Part shown: positions 1 to 4,737 of the stretch, in pieces
Layout of the letters: every line of letters begins with the position of its first letter
How positions within the stretch are numbered: position 1 is the first letter of the stretch
Assembly: GCA_011620825.1 (NCBI GenBank)
Contig: WOYN01000004.1
Location: 1 to 5,042 of the forward strand
DNA from: Candidatus Methanomethylophilaceae archaeon
Lineage (GTDB): Archaea > Thermoplasmatota > Thermoplasmata > Methanomassiliicoccales > Methanomethylophilaceae
DNA length: 5,042 nt
Direction: 5' to 3'
The notes under the pieces: generated by a model
Told to the model about the DNA's origin: nothing
The model's input: the letters and a program-made list of their open reading frames with translations, nothing else
Database searches by the model: none
Made by a program: the position numbers and the translations under genes

Positions 1-159
1 GTGTATGCTGTCGACTCTGACGTTCTCGCTTTCCTCTATGATCGTCATTCCGTATTCTGTCGCCATGCTGACGGTGACCTTTATTCCGTTACGGGCAAGA
101 AATTCCGTTATCTCGCGCCCCTCCGTGGTACCGGCAAACACCAATGCTTTACCAACCAT
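1..159 (-). CDS. cbiJ: Cobalt-precorrin-6A reductase CbiJ/CobK, N-terminal part (cut by left edge)
   Basis: This is the start of the NADH/NADPH-type reductase that reduces the corrin macrocycle (cobalt-precorrin-6A to 6B). Only about 53 residues are inside the window and the frame is open to base 1. The translation begins MVGKALVFAGTTEGREI; the Gly-Thr-Thr-Glu-Gly-Arg loop (residues 10-15) is the glycine-rich nucleotide-binding motif typical of CbiJ/CobK, and VSMATEYG further on matches the family's conserved S-x-A-T-x-Y-G segment. I favour the ATG at 159 because GGAG at 169-172 lies 9 nt upstream; an in-frame ATG at 168 would add MDD but leaves no room for that ribosome binding site. The start lies inside the end of cbiG (11 bp overlap, or 20 bp with the longer start), so the two are probably translationally coupled. 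It follows CbiG and CbiD, which act just before it in the pathway. The C-terminal two thirds or more cannot be seen, so a fusion to another cbi gene cannot be excluded. Confidence 0.87.
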   Translation of the reverse strand, partial: MVGKALVFAGTTEGREITEFLARNGIKVTVSMATEYGMTIIEESENVRVDSIH

Positions 160-1195
160 ATCGTCCATCTCCGAAATCTGCCAAGAAAGGTTCCCTTACG
201 ACCGCCACGGTCACGCCTCTATCGCTGGTCTTCCTTATGATTAGTTCGCCTCCGGTCGAGGCCGCCACCGCCGCTCTCTCGCACACGCAGTCCACTCCGG
301 TCGTACCTTTGACAAAATCAGATTTCGAATATCCGATGTCAGGAAGTGCATTGAGCTCCGATGACGAATAGAATACCGTATGGATCTTATTTTCTGCGGC
401 AAACTCGGCAAGTCCCTTTTCATTTTCCTTCATGTCGATGCTCGCGATCATCCTTACGCTGTTGATGGACACATCCGCGGAATACAGCACGGACAATGCT
501 AGTCTTTCTATATCTTCTCTGCGGGCCCCCCTTCTGCATCCTATTCCCAGTATGTGGTTTTTCGGGAAAAGGCGAAGTGTCCCCTCATATGGTTTTTTTT
601 CAAAGCCGGATGTGATATATATTCCGAGATCCCCGCTTTCCGATGGGGTTAGGCAATGCGGAATGGTGCCATAAAGCGGATAATCGCTTTTCAGCCCCAC
701 GAACCTGCCCTCCAACACGGCGGCGGAGACATCCTTGGCGAGCATCATGTTTTCGATGCTCATTCCCAGAGAGGCCGCAAACGAATCTACCGAGAACTTG
801 CCGTTGATGTCGGTCGCCGTAGTGATCACGGGCTCTGCGCCTATGGCGGAAGCTATGTTGCGTGCCAGAATATTTGCGCCGCCGATATGGCCCGACAGAA
901 GCGGTATGGCGTATCTGCCGAGCTCATCGATACATACCACGGCAGGGTCCGTCATCTTACTCTTGAGGTGGGGAGCTATCGCTCTTACGGCTATGCCCGT
1001 GGCCCCTACGAAGACAATGCCCTCCGCCTCTTGGAAAGCGACCCCGGTCCATTCGGATATCGGCATATCTATCTTCTCGCAGTGCGAATCCCCCGAGGTC
1101 TTGGAGAACAAACGGAACTCTTCGCCGTCAAGCATCCGGGATATATTCACTGCCGTCGAACATCCTTTGGCCGAGAAAGCCACGATGTAGATCAT
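149..1195 (-). CDS. cbiG: Cobalt-precorrin-5A hydrolase CbiG
   Basis: Cytosolic enzyme that opens the delta-lactone on ring A of cobalt-precorrin-5A and releases the C20 carbon as acetaldehyde, giving cobalt-precorrin-5B. The 348-residue protein has the full three-part CbiG layout: an N-terminal part with VGATGIAVRAIAPHL (63-77) and LLSGHIGGAN (99-108), a middle part after TTATDING (125-132), and a C-terminal domain starting at LGIGCRRGA (216-224) with VDCVCERAAVAAS (301-313). Length is normal for a stand-alone CbiG. The start MIYIVAFSAKG is chosen because its ATG overlaps the TGA of cbiD as ATGA (1192-1195) and because homologues begin at this beta strand; the frame stays open 30 codons further upstream inside cbiD, but that stretch (rich in Arg, Gly and Pro) does not look like CbiG. 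The Shine-Dalgarno match upstream is weak (GGGCGGGAC), so translation probably depends on coupling to cbiD. Stop is TAA at 149-151, inside the start of cbiJ. Confidence 0.95.
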   Translation of the reverse strand: MIYIVAFSAKGCSTAVNISRMLDGEEFRLFSKTSGDSHCEKIDMPISEWTGVAFQEAEGIVFVGATGIAVRAIAPHLKSKMTDPAVVCIDELGRYAIPLLSGHIGGANILARNIASAIGAEPVITTATDINGKFSVDSFAASLGMSIENMMLAKDVSAAVLEGRFVGLKSDYPLYGTIPHCLTPSESGDLGIYITSGFEKKPYEGTLRLFPKNHILGIGCRRGARREDIERLALSVLYSADVSINSVRMIASIDMKENEKGLAEFAAENKIHTVFYSSSELNALPDIGYSKSDFVKGTTGVDCVCERAAVAASTGGELIIRKTSDRGVTVAVVREPFLADFGDGRYGW

Positions 1196-2343
1196 AGTGT
1201 CCCGCCCATCGCCTTCAGCAGGTCGGCGGCCCCCGGGGTCCCGCCCACCATACCATATCTGGATGAAAACACGAACGCTCCGCATTTCATTCTTCCGTTG
1301 GTGCGGTGGTTCATATAAAATTCGATTTTTTTCGATATGAGGTCCATTGTCAGGGAAGTCGCGCCGTCCCTATCCAAAATTTCGAGCGCATCATCGGTCG
1401 AGATGCATTCCATTATCTCACAGACTGTTTCAACAGACGCTCCGGACAGTGCCGCGTTTGCGGCAAGAATCTCCATTCTGGCGTCCGCCTCGCGCGAATG
1501 CGTGTTCATTATGCCTCCTGCCAGTTTCACTAGTTTTCCCAGGTTTCCAACCAAAAGCAACCCCTCGAAGCCCAGTTCACAGGCATGGTCCAGTGTTTCA
1601 CCGATGAAGTTGCTGCATTTCACTGCGGATTCCGGATCAAGGCCGCTGATGGATTCTATATATCCGACGCCGTAGTTCCCCGGGACCACAAGCAGATACT
1701 TGCATCCTTCATTTTTCCTGACACTCATTTCAGCCTTTATAGTGTCGACCACTGCCCTTTCGCTCATCGGCTCCACTATTCCGGAGGTACCTAGTATCGA
1801 TATCCCTCCTTCGATTCCGAGACGTGGGTTAAATGTCTTTTTTGCAAGTTCTTGACCATTAGGTATAGATATTATCACGTCGAATCCACCGTCATATCCG
1901 AGTGTCATGCGAATGCCTTCCAAGGCCTCGGATATCATCCTTCTCGGTACGCGGTTTATTGCTGCGGCGCCGACGGGCTGATCGAGCCCTCCCTTAGTGA
2001 CCCTGCCTACTCCCCGTCCCCCGTCTATGTTTATTCCGGCTTTCGCCAGGTGTACTTCTGAATAGACAAGCGAGCCATCCGTGACGTCGATATCGTCCCC
2101 GCCGTCTTTCCTGACCGCGCATCGCACCCATCCATCGCCGCGGGCCACGTTCTCTACAGGGAGGTCCAGGGCAATCCCCTTGGGGGTAAGAACCGTTACG
2201 GAAGGAATATCCCCCCCGGCGACAAGCATTTCGGCCGCGGCCTTCGAAGCGGCTGTCGCGCAGGTCCCGGTGGTGTGTCCCCTGCGGAGCATTTTTCCTC
2301 CGACATTGATGTACATTCCATTACCGATCATATCCTGCACCAT
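1192..2343 (-). CDS. cbiD: Cobalt-precorrin-5B C1-methyltransferase CbiD
   Basis: Catalyses SAM-dependent methylation at C1 of cobalt-precorrin-5B, giving cobalt-precorrin-6A. CbiD is unrelated to the other corrin methyltransferases, and this 383-residue protein shows its own signatures: RRGHTTGTCATAASKAA (20-36), VRKDGGDDIDVT (77-88), GVGRVTKGGL (111-120), NPR (172-174), GTSGIVEPMS (185-194), PGNYG (221-225) and GNLGKLVKLAGGIMNTHSRE (266-285). It is the first gene of the minus-strand operon; its TGA overlaps the cbiG ATG. The start is uncertain. ATG 2343 has no Shine-Dalgarno but could be used on a short leader; ATG 2331 has GGTG (2338-2341) 6 nt upstream; ATG 2316 gives MYINVGGKMLRRG, close to where family members begin; ATG 2292 has a strong GGAGG (2297-2301) only 4 nt away, but starting there would remove residues that resemble the segment before LRxGYTTG in known CbiD proteins. 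One small oddity is His in HTTG where an aromatic residue (Tyr or Phe) is usual. Confidence 0.95.
   Translation of the reverse strand: MVQDMIGNGMYINVGGKMLRRGHTTGTCATAASKAAAEMLVAGGDIPSVTVLTPKGIALDLPVENVARGDGWVRCAVRKDGGDDIDVTDGSLVYSEVHLAKAGINIDGGRGVGRVTKGGLDQPVGAAAINRVPRRMISEALEGIRMTLGYDGGFDVIISIPNGQELAKKTFNPRLGIEGGISILGTSGIVEPMSERAVVDTIKAEMSVRKNEGCKYLLVVPGNYGVGYIESISGLDPESAVKCSNFIGETLDHACELGFEGLLLVGNLGKLVKLAGGIMNTHSREADARMEILAANAALSGASVETVCEIMECISTDDALEILDRDGATSLTMDLISKKIEFYMNHRTNGRMKCGAFVFSSRYGMVGGTPGAADLLKAMGGTL
2297..2301 (-). promoter_or_regulatory. Strong internal Shine-Dalgarno-like GGAGG within the cbiD 5' end
   Basis: On the minus strand GGAGG is followed by four A and then an in-frame ATG at 2292 (MLRRGHTTGTC). 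It encodes part of the Gly-Gly-Lys that precedes the conserved RRGHTTG motif. It is either an internal coincidence or the true or second initiation site of cbiD, which would shorten the protein by 17 residues. Confidence 0.35.
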
Positions 2344-2359
2344 GATTCATCAGATAAGG

Positions 2360-2376
2360 TTGGATGTCATATCCAA
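2360..2376. promoter_or_regulatory. Candidate operator, copy 1 (TTGGAT-N5-ATCCAA inverted repeat)
   Basis: The sequence TTGGATGTCATATCCAA has perfect 6-bp arms around a 5-bp spacer, and allowing one mismatch the arms are 8 bp around one central base. It lies 16 bp upstream of the cbiD ATG at 2343, directly downstream (minus-strand sense) of a TATA-like TTATAATT. A related copy lies 96 bp away, centre to centre, in front of cbiL. The placement and the second copy suggest a repressor site for a dimeric regulator; the regulator itself is not in the window. Confidence 0.5.
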
Positions 2377-2384
2377 ATTATAAC
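2376..2384 (-). promoter_or_regulatory. Candidate archaeal TATA box for the cbiD-cbiG-cbiJ operon
   Basis: Read on the minus strand this is GTTATAATT. With the usual archaeal spacing of about 25 bp, transcription would begin near 2355, giving a leader of about 12 nt to the ATG at 2343 or about 39 nt to the ATG at 2316. Operator copy 1 would fall between the TATA box and the start site. A second AT-rich block, TTTATTATAT on the minus strand (2411-2420), is an alternative box. Confidence 0.33.
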
Positions 2385-2405
2385 GATTGCCCTGGGAAAA
2401 CACAT

Positions 2406-2414
2406 GTTGGATAT
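2406..2414. promoter_or_regulatory. Lone half-site GTTGGATAT between the two operators
   Basis: TTGGATAT (2407-2414) is identical to one arm of operator copy 1 when that copy is read on the minus strand. It has no matching ATCCAA partner to its right (AATAAAAG follows). It may be a weaker third contact for the same regulator, or chance in an AT-rich spacer. Confidence 0.25.
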
Positions 2415-2453
2415 AATAAAAGTGTTCGATATTCATCGATGACAATTTTTTTG

Positions 2454-2474
2454 AGTTGGGTGTTCCATCCAACT
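2454..2474. promoter_or_regulatory. Candidate operator, copy 2 (9-3-9 inverted repeat, AGTTGGGTG / CATCCAACT)
   Basis: The arms AGTTGGGTG and CATCCAACT pair at 8 of 9 positions around a TTC centre. The inner 17 bp (2456-2472, TTGGGTGTTCCATCCAA) align without gaps to copy 1 at 13 of 17 positions, sharing TTGG, TGT and ATCCAA. It ends exactly where the TATA-like TTAAATA of the cbiL promoter begins, so a bound protein would cover the BRE position and block TBP/TFB. It is 52 bp from the cbiL start codon. Confidence 0.5.
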
Positions 2475-2480
2475 TAAATA
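2474..2480 (+). promoter_or_regulatory. Candidate archaeal TATA box for the cbiL-cbiF-cbiH-cbiC operon
   Basis: TTAAATA within ACTTAAATATCC is close to the archaeal consensus TTTAWATA. Transcription would start about 25 bp downstream, near 2502-2505, giving a leader of roughly 22-25 nt that still contains the ribosome binding site. The element touches the right arm of operator copy 2. There is no room for a structured riboswitch in such a leader. Confidence 0.45.
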
Positions 2481-2514
2481 TCCGCAACTCTTGCCTGTGC
2501 CGTAGGACATTTAC

Positions 2515-2519
2515 GGGAG
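2515..2519 (+). promoter_or_regulatory. Ribosome binding site of cbiL
   Basis: GGGAG lies 7 nt before the ATG at 2527 and fixes that start codon. It supports a leadered transcript for the plus-strand operon. Confidence 0.7.
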
Positions 2520-2526
2520 AATTCGA

Positions 2527-3237
2527 ATGTCAGGAAAAGTATTCGGCATAGGCGTCGGTCCCGGCGACCCTGAATTATTAACGATTAAAGCGAAGTGCAT
2601 GCTGGAGGATGTCGCTGCCATCGCCTATCCGGTCAACAGGAAAGGGGAGGACAGCACGGCGCTCGAGATAGTCAGGGGCGCGGTAGACGTTTCGGGAAAG
2701 CGCATTATAGAGTTATTGTTCAGCATGGACCCTGACGACCGCGTCCGCAGGAAATGCAGGTCTGATGCCGTAAAGGAGCTCGCTGAAATCCTGGAAGAAG
2801 GCTCGGACGTAGCGATGGTCACGCTGGGCGACGTAGGGGTTTACAGCACTTATACGTATGTCGATGAAGAAATCAAGAATCTGGGATATGAAACAGAGGT
2901 AGTTCCCGGGATACCTTCGTTCTGCAGCGGTGCGGCAAAGGCCCGTATACCGCTCATGATCGGCAATGAAGGTCTTGCTGTTATATCATTGGCAAAAAAC
3001 AACAACTCGCTGGAGTCCGCGTTCTCTGGGTTTGAGAACATAGTGGTTATGAAGGCTTGGAATTCCATGGAGATCCTATTGGAAGTCATGAAGAAATATG
3101 GTCTAAAGGAAGACAACGCCACGGTGATAAGCAACATAGGAATGGAAGGGGAATACATTGGCCCCATCGACCTAGAGCGGAAATACGGTTACTTCACCAC
3201 GGTAATAGTAAAAAAAAGGAATGGTGAGGAAGAATGA
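2527..3237 (+). CDS. cbiL: Cobalt-precorrin-2 C20-methyltransferase CbiL
   Basis: SAM-dependent enzyme that methylates C20 of cobalt-precorrin-2, the first ring methylation of the anaerobic pathway after siroheme-type precursors. The 236-residue protein is a complete tetrapyrrole methylase (TP_methylase fold): GVGPGDPELLT (9-19) is the N-terminal glycine loop, TLGDVGVYSTY (99-109) the SAM-binding segment, and VVPGIPSFCSGAA (125-137) the second conserved loop. YPVNRKG (34-40) near the N-terminus and the LGDVGVYSTYTYV segment are typical of the CbiL/CobI subgroup rather than CbiF or CbiH. The start is set by GGGAG 7 nt upstream. It is the first gene of the plus-strand operon, and its TGA overlaps the cbiF ATG as ATGA (3234-3237). 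An A8 tract at 3210-3217 near the 3' end encodes two lysines; the frame is intact there. Confidence 0.94.
   Translation: MSGKVFGIGVGPGDPELLTIKAKCMLEDVAAIAYPVNRKGEDSTALEIVRGAVDVSGKRIIELLFSMDPDDRVRRKCRSDAVKELAEILEEGSDVAMVTLGDVGVYSTYTYVDEEIKNLGYETEVVPGIPSFCSGAAKARIPLMIGNEGLAVISLAKNNNSLESAFSGFENIVVMKAWNSMEILLEVMKKYGLKEDNATVISNIGMEGEYIGPIDLERKYGYFTTVIVKKRNGEEE
2560..2576 (+). repeat. 17-bp direct repeat in cbiL, matching cbiF 3258-3274
   Basis: CCCGGCGACCCTGAATT occurs here and identically at 3258-3274 in the same reading frame. Both encode the GPGDPEL loop of the methylase fold. The identity includes every synonymous position, while the flanking codons differ. Confidence 0.9.
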
Positions 3238-3992
3238 TAACATTCGTAGGGGCAGGCCCCGGCGACCCTGAATTGCTGACTATAAAAGGAAAGAAGATAA
3301 TCGATTCGGCCGACGTCATAATATATGCGGGCTCCTTGGTAAACCCCGCCATCCTAGACGGGGCGAAAAAGAGTGCCAGAATATATAACAGTGCGGAGAT
3401 GAATCTGGACGAAGTCATTGAGGTGATGAAGGATGCGGAGTCCAAAGGTCTAAGAACCGCCCGTGTCCACACGGGCGACCCCGCCATATACGGTGCCATA
3501 AGGGAGCAGATAGACCGTCTGGACTCCTTGGGTATTGAGAGTGCGGTCGTTCCCGGCGTAAGTTCGGCCTTTGCAGCTGCGGCCGCATTGAAAAAGGAAT
3601 ACACCCTTCCAGATATCAGTCAGACAGTTATTTTTACAAGAATGGAGGGCCGTACGCCGATGCCTCCGCGGGAAAAGCTTCAGGACCTGGCGAAACACCA
3701 TGCTACCATGGTGATATTCCTGAGCGTGGGCTTCCTCGAGGAAATGTCCCACCAGCTTATCGCCGGCGGATACGCCGAGAAAACCCCCGTGGCCGTTGTT
3801 TACAAAGCAAGCTGGCCGGAGCAAAAGATAGTTGCTGGTACATTGAAAGACATAGCTAAAAAGGTCGAAGACTCCGGAATAAAGAAGACAGCCCTCACGG
3901 TAGTGGGGGATTTCCTCGGCGACGGATACAGCCTTTCCAAGCTTTACGACAAGGGCTTCACCACAGAATACCGGAAAGGAACGGAGGAATGA
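3234..3992 (+). CDS. cbiF: Cobalt-precorrin-4 C11-methyltransferase CbiF
   Basis: SAM-dependent methylation at C11 of cobalt-precorrin-4, giving cobalt-precorrin-5A, the substrate of CbiG. The 252-residue protein shows the CbiF/CobM signatures in order: GAGPGDPELLT (6-16), YAGSLVNP (31-38), HTGDPAIYGA (79-88), VVPGVSSAFAAAA (105-117), the TRMEGRTPMP substrate loop (135-144) and VYKASWPEQ (189-197). YAGSLV and the Arg-rich RTPMP loop separate it from the paralogues on either side. The start is the ATGA overlap with cbiL, with GGTGAGG just upstream (3223-3229), so translation is probably coupled. The C-terminal tail (about residues 236-252) is charged and weakly conserved. The following gene begins 1 bp after its stop. 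Confidence 0.96.
   Translation: MITFVGAGPGDPELLTIKGKKIIDSADVIIYAGSLVNPAILDGAKKSARIYNSAEMNLDEVIEVMKDAESKGLRTARVHTGDPAIYGAIREQIDRLDSLGIESAVVPGVSSAFAAAAALKKEYTLPDISQTVIFTRMEGRTPMPPREKLQDLAKHHATMVIFLSVGFLEEMSHQLIAGGYAEKTPVAVVYKASWPEQKIVAGTLKDIAKKVEDSGIKKTALTVVGDFLGDGYSLSKLYDKGFTTEYRKGTEE
3258..3274 (+). repeat. 17-bp direct repeat in cbiF, matching cbiL 2560-2576
   Basis: Second copy of the repeat described in cbiL; it encodes the same glycine loop of the methylase fold. Common ancestry of the two methyltransferases plus shared codon preference is enough to explain it, though a short gene-conversion tract is possible. Confidence 0.9.
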
Positions 3993-3993
3993 G

Positions 3994-4728
3994 ATGAAAG
4001 GAAAACTTACAGTGGTCGGATTCGGCCCAGGTTCGAAGGACGACATGACGTTCAGGGCCGCGAAGTCAATAGAGGCCGCCGATATAGTTACAGGATATAC
4101 GACATATGTGGAGCTTCTCAGAGAATATTTTCCGGAAAAACAGTTCAAAGCGACCGGCATGATGAAGGAGGTCGACAGATGCAGATCAGCCATAGAAGAT
4201 GCGCTGTCCGGAAAGAACGTAACCATGGTCAGCAGCGGAGACTCCGGGATATACGGCATGGCTGGAATTGTTTATCAGCTCATCGAGGAGATGAAGGCCG
4301 ATATCGATATCGAAGTTGTCCCGGGAGTTACGGCCGCCTCCTCCGCAGCTTCGGTCCTCGGAGCGCCGCTCATGCACGACATAGCGATAATCAGCCTATC
4401 CGATCTGATGACTCCGCTGGATCTCATAATGAAACGAGTTGACTGTGCGGGGCAGGCAGATATGATAGTGTGCCTGTACAATCCGCGCAGCAAAACGCGT
4501 AAAGATTATCTATCCCAGGCTGCAGGGATCCTCATGAAATACAGATCGCCCGAGACTCCGGTGGGCATCGTTCGCAATGCCGGGCGCGAAGGGCAGGAGA
4601 AGACCATCACCGCGCTGGGAGATATCCGGTACGAGAAGGTGGACATGTTCTCCATAGTCACCGTAGGCAACTCACAGACATATACTTCGAATGGGTGGAT
4701 AATTACACCCAGAGGATACAGCATCTGA
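3994..4728 (+). CDS. cbiH: Cobalt-precorrin-3 C17-methyltransferase CbiH (ring contraction)
   Basis: Methylates C17 of cobalt-precorrin-3 and contracts the porphyrin-like ring to a corrin with formation of the ring A delta-lactone later opened by CbiG. The 244-residue protein shows CbiH/CobJ hallmarks: VGFGPGSKDDMT (8-19), GYTTYVELL (34-42), SSGDSGIYGMAG (80-91), VVPGVTAASSAAS (108-120), GAPLMHDIAIISLSDLMTP (123-141), YNPRSKTR (162-169) and NSQT (226-229). The Gly-x-Thr-x-Tyr and SLSDLMTP segments are specific to this subgroup. It is the short, single-domain form, without the C-terminal iron-sulfur extension found in some bacterial CbiH proteins. The start has GGAGG (3983-3987) 6 nt upstream, inside the last codons of cbiF. 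In the chemistry it acts between CbiL and CbiF although the gene lies after both. Confidence 0.95.
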   Translation: MKGKLTVVGFGPGSKDDMTFRAAKSIEAADIVTGYTTYVELLREYFPEKQFKATGMMKEVDRCRSAIEDALSGKNVTMVSSGDSGIYGMAGIVYQLIEEMKADIDIEVVPGVTAASSAASVLGAPLMHDIAIISLSDLMTPLDLIMKRVDCAGQADMIVCLYNPRSKTRKDYLSQAAGILMKYRSPETPVGIVRNAGREGQEKTITALGDIRYEKVDMFSIVTVGNSQTYTSNGWIITPRGYSI

Positions 4729-4735
4729 GGTGATC
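4727..4735 (+). promoter_or_regulatory. Extended Shine-Dalgarno of cbiC overlapping the cbiH stop
   Basis: GAGGTGATC matches nine bases of the perfect anti-Shine-Dalgarno complement (GGAGGTGATC). It begins within the TGA of cbiH (4726-4728) and ends 2 nt before the ATG at 4738. It is the strongest ribosome binding site in the window and suggests stop-and-restart coupling. Confidence 0.75.
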
Positions 4736-4737
4736 TT

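Noticed and set aside
1196..1285. A 30-codon upstream extension of cbiG in an open frame
   Set aside because: It lies entirely inside the end of cbiD, is rich in Arg/Gly/Pro, and is unlike any CbiG N-terminus; the ATGA start at 1195 begins exactly at the first family beta strand.
656..1318. A 220-codon open frame on the plus strand opposite cbiG
   Set aside because: It is antisense to a clearly conserved gene, with no family motif and no convincing ribosome binding site; high third-position GC in cbiG explains the openness.
1372..1377. Another ATCCAA, inside cbiD, as an operator half-site
   Set aside because: No paired TTGGAT arm lies at the right distance, and a single 6-bp match in 5 kb is expected by chance.
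2446..2452. T7 run as a transcription terminator
   Set aside because: It follows no gene on the plus strand, lying in front of cbiL; it is more likely part of the AT-rich promoter region, though it could limit antisense readthrough.
2344..2526. Cobalamin riboswitch in the spacer
   Set aside because: I find no recognisable B12-box and the likely leaders (about 12-39 nt and 22-25 nt) are too short for the roughly 200-nt aptamer; cobalamin riboswitches are also chiefly bacterial.
3210..3217. A8 tract near the end of cbiL as a programmed frameshift site or sequencing error
   Set aside because: The frame continues correctly to a stop that overlaps the next start as ATGA, and the C-terminus has a normal length.
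3450..4259. A 269-codon open frame on the minus strand opposite cbiF and cbiH
   Set aside because: It spans two well-identified genes on the other strand and its translation changes character where they meet, as expected for a shadow frame.
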